From NCBI GenBank assembly GCA_016926315.1, contig JAFGOU010000267.1, forward strand, positions 1 through 5,288: DNA of 5,288 nt, given 5' to 3'. Below the pieces are notes generated by a model. That model saw nothing but the letters and a program-made list of their open reading frames with translations. It was not told where the DNA came from and searched no databases. Every line of letters begins with the position of its first letter. Positions within the stretch are counted from its first letter, which is position 1. This document shows positions 1 to 4,975 of the stretch, in pieces. The stretch comes from Chitinispirillaceae bacterium (GTDB lineage: Bacteria > Fibrobacterota > Chitinivibrionia > Chitinivibrionales > Chitinispirillaceae). Made by a program: the position numbers and the translations under genes.

Positions 1-1091
1 CGCGTGACCGTTTCTTCGAACCTCTGCCTGGCATCGTTTTTCAGAAAAGTCAGCATGGCGCCGCCAAATCCGCCGCCGGTCAGCCGTGCGCCGTAAACAC
101 CGTCGATCGATTTCGCGATGCCGACCAGGGTATCGAGCTCCGGGCAGGAGTTCTCGAAGTTATGGGTTGAGCTCTCATGCGATTCATAGAGCAGTTTGCC
201 AAACCCACTGACATCGCCTCTTTTCAGGAGTTCCATGCCCGAAAACACCCGTTCGTCTTCACCGACCACATGCAGCGCCCGTTTGTAGAACCGGGACCCG
301 AGGGCCGTCTTTGCCGCAAGCAACTGTGACATGGTCACGTCCCGCAGCATGGTCACCTTGGGGTCGCGCGCCGCAAAGAACGCCGCGGCTTCGGAACACT
401 CGTGACGCCTGCTGTTGTACTCTCCGGCAACAAGCGCATGCGTAACGCCGGACAGGGTGATGGCGAGCGTCACGTCGCTACCGGCCATGGCAATGGTTTC
501 ATGGGCAAGCGACCGGAAATCGATGAAGAGCAGGTGGCCGGCTTTCCCGAACATGGAGGAGAACTGGTCAAGAAGGCCGCAGTTTGCGCCGACAAAGCCG
601 TTTTCCGCCTTCTGGCAGATTTTCGCCAGCTCGGTGGGGTCGATGGTCAGGTTATGGAGACGACCGAGCGCCAGTGCGGTACCGACCTCAAGCGCGGCGG
701 ACGAGGAAACGCCCGCGCCAAGCGGAACCGTGCTGTGAATCGCCATGATGAAAGGCGATACCGGATAGCCGCGTTCTTTAAGCACCTGGTAGACGCCGAG
801 CGGGTAGTTGACCCAGGCGTTGGCGCCCTGCTGCGGCTGCAGCTCCGCAACCACGACCGGATCGGTGAATTGCGTCGATGTCAGCATGCACTCGTGCCCG
901 GGCGATTTCGCCGCTGCGACCCATACCTCACGGTCAATGGCCGCCGATAGGACGACTCCTTCGTTATAATCGGTATGGTTGCCGAGCACTTCGACCCGTC
1001 CCGGCGCCCGGGCAATGACCGCGGGGGGGGTGGTAAAAACGTCCTGCAGCCGTTTCGCGACTACCTCGTTCAATGCATGTGTTGTGGACAT
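1..1091 (-). CDS. galK: galactokinase (GHMP kinase family), C-terminus beyond the window
   Basis: Predicted cytoplasmic enzyme that phosphorylates galactose to galactose 1-phosphate with ATP, the entry step of the Leloir pathway. I read one uninterrupted frame from ATG at 1091 to the left edge, 363 residues; E. coli GalK is about 382, so only a short C-terminal tail is missing. Visible motifs are the galactokinase signature GRVEVLGNHTDYNEG (residues 31-45), the GHMP phosphate-binding loop PLGAGVSSSAAL (123-134), NCGLLDQF with the likely catalytic Asp at 175, and the C-terminal GHMP motif TGGGFGGAM (338-346). The start is backed by an AGGAG sequence 11 bases upstream. Odd points: the signature has Asn38 where most galactokinases have Glu (GEHTDY), and codons 21-23 contain a run of eight C. 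No galT or galE is visible. The GHMP family is certain; galactose as substrate is likely, but the Asn variant leaves room for a related sugar. Confidence 0.88.
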   Translation of the reverse strand, partial: MSTTHALNEVVAKRLQDVFTTPPAVIARAPGRVEVLGNHTDYNEGVVLSAAIDREVWVAAAKSPGHECMLTSTQFTDPVVVAELQPQQGANAWVNYPLGVYQVLKERGYPVSPFIMAIHSTVPLGAGVSSSAALEVGTALALGRLHNLTIDPTELAKICQKAENGFVGANCGLLDQFSSMFGKAGHLLFIDFRSLAHETIAMAGSDVTLAITLSGVTHALVAGEYNSRRHECSEAAAFFAARDPKVTMLRDVTMSQLLAAKTALGSRFYKRALHVVGEDERVFSGMELLKRGDVSGFGKLLYESHESSTHNFENSCPELDTLVGIAKSIDGVYGARLTGGGFGGAMLTFLKNDARQRFEETVT

Positions 1092-1102
1092 GGTGCGTGG
1101 AT

Positions 1103-1107
1103 CTCCT
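1103..1107 (-). promoter_or_regulatory. ribosome binding site of the galactokinase gene
   Basis: On the minus strand this reads AGGAG within GAGGAGA, 11 bases before the ATG at 1091. It supports that start over any upstream alternative. No convincing -35/-10 pair was found further upstream. Confidence 0.6.
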
Positions 1108-1256
1108 CGGAGCGGTTGGTGGATCGTGAACGGGTGAGCAGTCTCGTACGGTCCCGGGTTGTGAGCCTTTCATCTGCCTTCCGGTCGGGGAAGAACGGGA
1201 TTGCAGGCTCGGTGCGTTGTCGATACGTAGTAGCTTTTCGGGAAAACTCCAAAACG

Positions 1257-1398
1257 GTCATTTCTACTGAATGGAGAAATCGTAACCCGTTGAAAGTAAT
1301 ACTAAAAGATTTCTCGCGTAGCCTGCCCTGAGTTGTCACCCTGAGTTTATCGAAGGGCTCGAAATGACAGGGGAACCTCCATTCCCCGGACAGATACT
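1257..1398. repeat. palindromic dispersed repeat (MITE-like), copy A
   Basis: Terminal inverted repeats GTCATTTC (1257-1264) and GAAATGAC (1361-1368) match exactly. Nested inside are GAGAAATC (1274-1281) and its complement GATTTCTC (1308-1315). The right part has a second palindrome, TGTCA (1334-1338) with TGACA (1365-1369), enclosing CCCT and AGGG. Next to it is a perfect hairpin, GGGGAA / TTCCCC with a six-base loop (1370-1387). This layout matches the non-coding, hairpin-forming dispersed repeats seen in many bacterial genomes. A degenerate relative lies at 4813-4924 in the same orientation; the shared part begins near 1273. No transposase is present, so any mobility would be non-autonomous. 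Confidence 0.7.
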
Positions 1399-1458
1399 CC
1401 TTGAGAAAAATACGTTTCAGGGGAGGGATTTCAAATAAAAAACAGTGTGCCGTACAGC

Positions 1459-1493
1459 CGTCATGGCGGAAAAACCGGTATCGGGATATCGGT
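1459..1493. repeat. half REP-like unit, degenerate
   Basis: CGTCAT (1459-1464) followed by AACCGGTATC resembles the left half of the element at 1949-2034, which also starts CGTCAT and carries AACCGGTATC. The right part forms a near-perfect stem, ACCGGTAT (1474-1481) with ATATCGGT (1486-1493), one G-T pair and a four-base loop. It is probably a decayed or partial copy of that family. Confidence 0.4.
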
Positions 1494-1550
1494 GTAATGG
1501 CTTTCATTTCAGGAAAAATAAAGGTATATTTACCATCATCGTTTCGGTTG

Positions 1551-1559
1551 TAAGGAGGT
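1551..1559 (+). other. orphan perfect Shine-Dalgarno-like sequence
   Basis: TAAGGAGGT is complementary to the standard 3' end of bacterial 16S rRNA over nine bases. The only nearby start is GTG at 1572, opening a frame of five codons before TGA at 1587-1589, which runs into the first 130-bp repeat. It has no gene to serve. It could be chance, the remnant of a lost gene, or a leader-peptide signal. Confidence 0.35.
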
Positions 1560-1570
1560 AAAAAAAGTAA

Positions 1571-1700
1571 GGTGCCTAGGGCGTTTTGAACGACAAAATA
1601 TTGTCGTTCGTAATAAAACGCCCGGTGTGCTATCAATATCGTTCCATAGTGCCGCGCAATTGGCGCGCGGACTTTCAAGCGCAGTCTTGAAAGTCCTGTA
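1571..1700. repeat. 130-bp tandem repeat, unit 1
   Basis: First of two directly abutting units. It contains three stem-loops. (1) At 1581-1621, GCGTTTT pairs with AAAACGC outside, and GAACGACAA pairs with TTGTCGTTC inside, with a four-base loop and a five-base bulge (1610-1614). (2) At 1652-1670, CCGCGC pairs with GCGCGG around a seven-base loop. (3) At 1669-1696, GGACTTTCAAG pairs perfectly with CTTGAAAGTCC around a six-base loop. Hairpins 2 and 3 share two bases, so they compete slightly. No coding potential, no transposase and no terminator-type T run were seen. Confidence 0.9.
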
Positions 1701-1830
1701 GGTACTTAGGGCGTTTTGAACGACAAAATATTGTCGTTCGTAATAAAACGTCCGGTGTGCTATCAATATCGTTCCATAGTGCCGCGCAATTGGCGCGCGG
1801 ACTTTCAAGCGCAGTCTTGAAAGTCCTGTA
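1701..1830. repeat. 130-bp tandem repeat, unit 2
   Basis: Second unit, identical to the first except at 1704, 1706 and 1751 (127 of 130 bases). The same three stem-loops recur at 1711-1751, 1782-1800 and 1799-1826. The change at 1751 alters the outermost pair of hairpin 1 from G-C to G-T, which would still pair as G-U in a plus-strand RNA. The unit is followed directly by a repeat of its last eight bases, GTCCTGTA (1831-1838), so the duplication junction is slightly ragged. The near-identity suggests recent duplication or continuing sequence exchange. Confidence 0.9.
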
Positions 1831-1846
1831 GTCCTGTAGGCTCTTT

Positions 1847-1885
1847 GTCTGACAAATATACGCTTTTTAGGTATATTTGTCAGAC
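1847..1885. repeat. perfect 15-bp stem-loop after the tandem repeats
   Basis: GTCTGACAAATATAC (1847-1861) pairs perfectly with its complement at 1871-1885 around a nine-base loop. No T run follows on either strand, so it is not a standard intrinsic terminator. It sits at about the position where hairpin 1 would fall in a third 130-bp unit and shares GACAAA and a TATT-TGTC type arm with that hairpin. It may be a diverged, truncated third unit (inference). Confidence 0.7.
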
Positions 1886-1948
1886 GAAAAATATGAGCAA
1901 TCTGTCTTATTTCATGGTTAGTGTCCGTCCGAAAAGTCCCCCTGCTGA

Positions 1949-2034
1949 CGTCATACCGGTGGAAACCGGTATCCAATATGCGAAAAGACCTTGATGGCAG
2001 GCTGCTTCGCGGTCCGGCGTTCGCCGGAATGACG
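1949..2034. repeat. REP-pair / MITE-like element with two hairpins
   Basis: An 86-bp element bounded by CGTCAT (1949-1954) and ATGACG (2029-2034). The left hairpin is ATACCGGT / ACCGGTAT (1953-1972), a perfect 8-bp stem with a GGAA loop. The right hairpin is TCCGGC / GCCGGA (2013-2028) with a GTTC loop. Both ends follow the pattern CGTCAT-n-CCGG and CCGG-n-ATGACG, so the element is a pair of inverted REP-like units around a 40-base spacer. Open frames through such elements give repetitive pseudo-proteins, as happens in the frame leading into the HicB-like gene. Confidence 0.7.
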
Positions 2035-2113
2035 AATGTCAAAGTTCAGGGGTTTCCGACAAGCACTAGTTACAATCATGGTAATCATTATTTTGTTCCG
2101 GAGAAACCGGGTC

Positions 2114-2119
2114 AGGGGG
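2114..2119 (+). promoter_or_regulatory. ribosome binding site that fixes the HicB-like start
   Basis: AGGGGG lies five bases before ATG at 2125. It favours this internal ATG over the upstream ATG at 1921, whose first residues would be translated from the REP-like repeat. Confidence 0.5.
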
Positions 2120-2124
2120 TCCTT

Positions 2125-2289
2125 ATGAGAGAAGTTCTGTTGTATCATGGTGAAGATGGGTTCTGTGTCGCCGAGTGTCCGAGCCTGCCCGGATGTATCA
2201 GCCAGGGCGGCACCAGGGAAGAGGCGATCATGAACATCAAGGAAGCAATTGACGGATATATCGCCGCATTGAAAGAAGACAATCTTTGA
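2125..2289 (+). CDS. HicB-like protein, short, solo and probably C-terminally truncated
   Basis: A 54-residue protein matching the HicB antitoxin fold: MREVLLYHGEDGFCVAECPS (1-20), then LPGCISQGGTREEAIMNIKE (21-40), ending AIDGYIAALKEDNL. The GEDGF/Y-AECPSLPGCISQG-T-EEA-NIKEAI pattern is the family hallmark. In HicAB toxin-antitoxin modules HicB binds and blocks the mRNA-cleaving HicA toxin. Members of this short type normally run on to about 70 residues with a PVPEE-like segment after the EDNL position; here TGA comes at that point and no other frame restores the tail. No DNA-binding domain is present, as usual for the short form. No hicA lies downstream, where the convergent LtaS-like gene ends 54 bp away, and none is clear upstream. 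The family call is strong; function as an antitoxin is doubtful, and it may be a decaying orphan or a solo regulator. Confidence 0.75.
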   Translation: MREVLLYHGEDGFCVAECPSLPGCISQGGTREEAIMNIKEAIDGYIAALKEDNL

Positions 2290-2343
2290 CGACGTCCGGC
2301 GTTTTATAAGAGGTCAGGCTCACGACCAGAGTACCGACCTTTC

Positions 2344-4062
2344 CTACCGTTTTTTCGCCACCATCGAGTAGAGCTGTTTTCTGCTGTAGATCTGTCCTCG
2401 CAAGGGGATCTCCTTTTCTCTGAGCGGCAGATCAAAGAGGTTCAGGCCGTGGGTCCTGATTGAGTCGGTTATTCCGGAAGCGGCGAGCGCTGTGGGGGCG
2501 ATGTCGAGGAAGGATGCCGCGTACTTTTTTTCGTAGTGGACTTTTTTGTCGGGAGTGAGGATGAAAAGCGGGACAAACTCGAGTACCCGGTCGTTGTGCC
2601 GTATCATGGCCTTCTGGTAGCTGCATTTTGGCAGCGTGGGAGTATGGTCTCCGTAGATGAATATGACGGTATTTGGATGGCTTTCCCGCACGCTGGTGAC
2701 GATCCGTTTGAGCTCCCGGTCGACATAGGCCATAGAGTTGTAATAATTGCGTTTGGCGCCGTCTTTGATATTGTCGAATCGGTGGTCGTGAAAGACCCTT
2801 TTTACCAGGGTAAAAGGCTCATGGCTTGTCATGGTGATGATGTAGTAAAAGAACGGTTGTTTCTGTGTTTCGAGGCGCGACAGGGCAAAGGTGAAGACGG
2901 TATCGTCGGGAATGCCCCACCCTTTTTCCTTAATGCCCATGGCGAACATGTCGTAGAAGGTCTGGAACCCGATTTTTTTATAGGCAAAGGAGCGGTTGAA
3001 ATAGGTGCCCCGGTTGCCGTGAAAGGCGAGCGGCTCGTAACCGTTGCGCTTGAAGCGCTTGACAAGAGAGTTTGCGTAGTCGTAATTCCTGAGTTTGATC
3101 GAAGGATAATTGTGGAGCGGTTCCACGCTGCTGAGCGTCGAAAACTCGCAGTCCGAAGTTGATCCGCCGGCATGGTAGCTGAGCGTGTAGGGGAAAAAGA
3201 TGCTTTCTTTAGAAAGTCCGTTTAAAAACGGGGTCACCAGCCGTTTGCGGTGACGGCAGTTGATGATATGGGCGTCGAGCGATTCCACCTGGAGCATGAG
3301 CAGGTTGCGGCGGATTCCGGAAGTGTCGGAAACCGCGAAAACCGGGCCGTAGTTGAGCCGCTTGATACGCGAATGCACGTCGCGGTAATTCAACAGGTCA
3401 ACGATGTTGAAGGTTAAAAGCCCGTATTTTTTAACCACACTGACATCGCTTGAATAGCGGTTGTTCATCATGCGCGCCGGTGATTCAACGGGAACTTCCC
3501 AGCGGTAGAAATAAACGATGAAGAACACGCTGAAGCCGTAAAAAACCGGTTTGAAAAGATGCGATCTGCAGAGGGCATGCAAACGCGGATAGAAAAAGGT
3601 CAGTCCGATTAAAAATGGAAGGTCGATCACGATGAAGAGCGAACGGAGGTCACACGGCAGGGCGGAGTGGGTCACCAGGTCCCAGGCCTCGGAAAAAAGG
3701 CCGATATACTGGCTCACATGAAGGTAGCCCTGAAAGGAAAGATAGTACATCAGGTTGACGGTCACGTACAGCGTCTGCAGGAGATAGAGAACAACGAGAG
3801 GGAAACGGAATCGAATGCGCAGGAACAGGGTGAACAAAAAGATAAAGAACGCAAGCCTGACGAAAAACGCCGGTATGATTGCGGCTAAGCGCGGCAATTC
3901 GCCATGGTTCGACACGATTAGGTGATTGAACACGGTCAGCTTGAGCGTGTTGAACAGAATGAAAGCCGCAAGGGAAAGGAGTGCGACGGATTCGCGGGTA
4001 AGGATTTTTTTCCGGCCGGAAAAAAAGGTTGGAAATCGCGGGTGCGGCGCCAGGTTCATCAT
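2344..4062 (-). CDS. LtaS-like sulfatase-fold phosphoglycerol transferase, membrane protein
   Basis: A 572-residue membrane enzyme of the LTA synthase / phosphoglycerol transferase family. About five hydrophobic segments (roughly residues 24-50, 56-83, 87-110, 139-161 and 172-188) precede an extracytoplasmic sulfatase-fold domain, the LtaS arrangement. By comparison with S. aureus LtaS, the visible active-site residues are Glu260 in LLMLQVESL (metal), Thr302 in STSDCEF (nucleophile), His348 in FHGNRGTYFNR, His414 in TSHEPF, and Asp472-His473 in YGDHTP (metal). Known relatives move phosphoglycerol or phosphoethanolamine onto teichoic acid, periplasmic glucans or lipid A sugars; the acceptor cannot be read from sequence. 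I start at ATG 4062 (a second ATG follows at 4059). The frame is open to 4296, but that would overlap the lipoprotein gene and add 78 basic, non-family residues. No strong ribosome site precedes 4062. The gene lies 106 bp after the lipoprotein and may be co-transcribed with it. Confidence 0.85.
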   Translation of the reverse strand: MMNLAPHPRFPTFFSGRKKILTRESVALLSLAAFILFNTLKLTVFNHLIVSNHGELPRLAAIIPAFFVRLAFFIFLFTLFLRIRFRFPLVVLYLLQTLYVTVNLMYYLSFQGYLHVSQYIGLFSEAWDLVTHSALPCDLRSLFIVIDLPFLIGLTFFYPRLHALCRSHLFKPVFYGFSVFFIVYFYRWEVPVESPARMMNNRYSSDVSVVKKYGLLTFNIVDLLNYRDVHSRIKRLNYGPVFAVSDTSGIRRNLLMLQVESLDAHIINCRHRKRLVTPFLNGLSKESIFFPYTLSYHAGGSTSDCEFSTLSSVEPLHNYPSIKLRNYDYANSLVKRFKRNGYEPLAFHGNRGTYFNRSFAYKKIGFQTFYDMFAMGIKEKGWGIPDDTVFTFALSRLETQKQPFFYYIITMTSHEPFTLVKRVFHDHRFDNIKDGAKRNYYNSMAYVDRELKRIVTSVRESHPNTVIFIYGDHTPTLPKCSYQKAMIRHNDRVLEFVPLFILTPDKKVHYEKKYAASFLDIAPTALAASGITDSIRTHGLNLFDLPLREKEIPLRGQIYSRKQLYSMVAKKR

Positions 4063-4168
4063 GGGTGGTATGGACGCATCAGGCGTATCGCCCCAGCCCG
4101 TGACGAAATTTCCCGGAGCCTGACGTGTGTTGACTGGAAGGAGGGTCGGATGTCCATGTGCCTGCGCG

Positions 4169-4726
4169 TTAGCGGGAATCGACTTTCTTGCGATAGAGGT
4201 TGTAAAACAGGTCAAACGTCTGCACCGCCTGCGCCATATCGGAAAAGCCGGTCGCGCTGATTTCAAAATAATAATTTTTATAATGAGCAAACCCATCCAC
4301 CCCGCCGAGGACGATCATCTGGAATGCGACCGATTCGGGATAGAGCGGGTCTTTTATCGTCTGCCCGGCGAATTGCGTCCTTTTCTCAAGGAACATTGCT
4401 ATCGCGTTGCTGTCACTGCCGAAATCCATGATCATTGCGTTGACCGTGTTGTTATTGAGACTTTCGAAAGTCTGGACGCCCGTTTTTATCAGGCCTTTTT
4501 CAAGATATTGCGGCGCGGCGCCATCGTTAAAAGCGAAGAGTTGGGTGCCGATATAGATCTTCATTTCTTCCTGAGGGTTCCAGTTTGAAATATCATCATT
4601 GCTGATGGCAAGCTGGGTAAGGGGAGGACTCATTTCGGTAACCGGTAACAGCCTGCATCCCGCAACCAGCACCATGCACAATACGATGACAGAAAAAGGA
4701 GCGATGCATACGTTTTGTCGTTTCAT
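4169..4726 (-). CDS. putative lipoprotein, DUF6599-like
   Basis: A 185-residue protein with a lipoprotein signal: a basic start (MKRQ), a hydrophobic stretch at 8-21, then the lipobox LVAGC with the acylated Cys at 24. The mature part (about 162 residues) has no further membrane segment, so it should be anchored to the periplasmic face of a membrane; residues +2/+3 (Arg-Leu) do not suggest an inner-membrane retention Asp. Features such as FNDGAAPQYLEKGL (near 67-80), DFGSDSNAIAMFLEKR (near 102-117) and YKNYYFEIS recall the DUF6599 group of uncharacterised proteins, recognised from memory and not searched. No catalytic motif is evident. It lies directly upstream of the LtaS-like enzyme on the same strand, which hints at a shared envelope role. 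The ribosome site is weak (GAACGG about eight bases upstream). Confidence 0.75.
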   Translation of the reverse strand: MKRQNVCIAPFSVIVLCMVLVAGCRLLPVTEMSPPLTQLAISNDDISNWNPQEEMKIYIGTQLFAFNDGAAPQYLEKGLIKTGVQTFESLNNNTVNAMIMDFGSDSNAIAMFLEKRTQFAGQTIKDPLYPESVAFQMIVLGGVDGFAHYKNYYFEISATGFSDMAQAVQTFDLFYNLYRKKVDSR

Positions 4727-4812
4727 GATTACCGTTCTTTCAGCATAGCAGCCGGCGGAACCGGAAAAATGGTTGGGGTATGGCTCCCCATCGAAGGATC
4801 AGGGAAAATGCA

Positions 4813-4924
4813 GGAGAAAGGGTAACCCGATGATTTTCATACTAAAGATTTCCCGCCCGCCTGCCCTGATGCTTTTCCCGCATGGCTCGAAATGATACGG
4901 GAACCTCCCTTTCCTGAACATACA
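4813..4924. repeat. palindromic dispersed repeat, degenerate copy B
   Basis: Same orientation as copy A (1257-1398) and matching it in blocks: GGAGAAA, GTAACCCG, ATACTAAA, GATTTC, GCCTGCCCTGA, GGCTCGAAATGA, GGAACCTCC and a final TTCC. About a dozen bases of the central hairpin of copy A are missing. The left terminal repeat is not recognisable. A different stem, TTCCCG (4875-4880) with CGGGAA (4898-4903), replaces the centre. It lies between the Gre-family terminator and the lipoprotein gene. Confidence 0.6.
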
Positions 4925-4947
4925 CTAAATATACTCTTTACTCCGGC

Positions 4948-4975
4948 AAAAAGGGCGTTTCAGGATGCCACGCCC
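4948..4975 (-). terminator. intrinsic terminator of the Gre-family gene
   Basis: On the minus strand GGGCGT (4975-4970) and ACGCCC (4958-4953) form a 6-bp GC-rich stem with an 11-base loop, followed directly by TTTTT (4952-4948). The stem begins inside the last codons and the loop contains the stop codon TGA (4962-4960). It should separate the Gre gene from the lipoprotein and LtaS-like genes downstream, which would then need their own promoter. Confidence 0.6.

Larger units (their letters stand above)
1092..2124. other. gene-poor repeat island between galactokinase and hicB-like gene
   Basis: About 1 kb between divergent genes with no convincing coding region. Open frames here run through repeats and palindromes. 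The two copies of the 130-bp repeat fall in different frames because 130 is not a multiple of three, which argues against translation. Positions 1092-1256 hold the galactokinase ribosome site and nothing else I recognise; 1494-1550 and 2035-2110 are also unassigned. The rest is filled by the repeats listed separately. Promoters for the two flanking genes should lie here, but none is clear by eye. Confidence 0.75.

Noticed and set aside
402..950. 182-residue plus-strand open frame
   Set aside because: It is antisense to the well-supported galactokinase gene and arginine-rich in the way shadow frames of GC-rich genes are.
1571..1885. CRISPR array
   Set aside because: The 130-bp units abut without spacers, are much longer than CRISPR repeats, and no cas genes are present.
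1847..1885. Intrinsic terminator
   Set aside because: The stem is strong but AT-rich and no T run follows on either strand.
1919..1945. Possible insertion-sequence end (TTAGTGTCCGTCCG)
   Set aside because: It has the look of an IS terminus, but I found no inverted partner, target duplication or transposase fragment in the window.
1536..2042. 168-residue minus-strand open frame
   Set aside because: It runs through the tandem repeats, the hairpin and the REP-like element. The same repeat is read in a different frame in the neighbouring open frame 1070-1678, as expected for non-coding repeats.
2074..2088. Direct repeat AATCAT-GGT-AATCAT upstream of the HicB-like gene as an operator
   Set aside because: A six-base AT-rich repeat is too short to support without other copies, and the short HicB form has no DNA-binding domain.
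1921..2124. Upstream ATG extending the HicB-like protein to 122 residues
   Set aside because: The added segment is translated from the REP-like element, and the internal ATG at 2125 has its own ribosome site and matches the family's N-terminus.
2536..3162. 208-residue plus-strand open frame
   Set aside because: It is antisense to the catalytic domain of the LtaS-like gene, with no recognisable motif.
4063..4296. N-terminal extension of the LtaS-like protein to an ATG at 4296
   Set aside because: It would overlap the lipoprotein gene by 128 bases, and the extra residues are basic and unlike the family. No ATG, GTG or TTG in this frame lies between the lipoprotein stop and 4062, so 4062 is the best start.
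4127..4588. 153-residue plus-strand open frame
   Set aside because: It lies opposite the lipoprotein gene, with no family features or ribosome site.
4774..4790. Small hairpin TGGGG / CCCCA in the lipoprotein leader
   Set aside because: A 5-bp stem alone is not enough to call a regulatory element.
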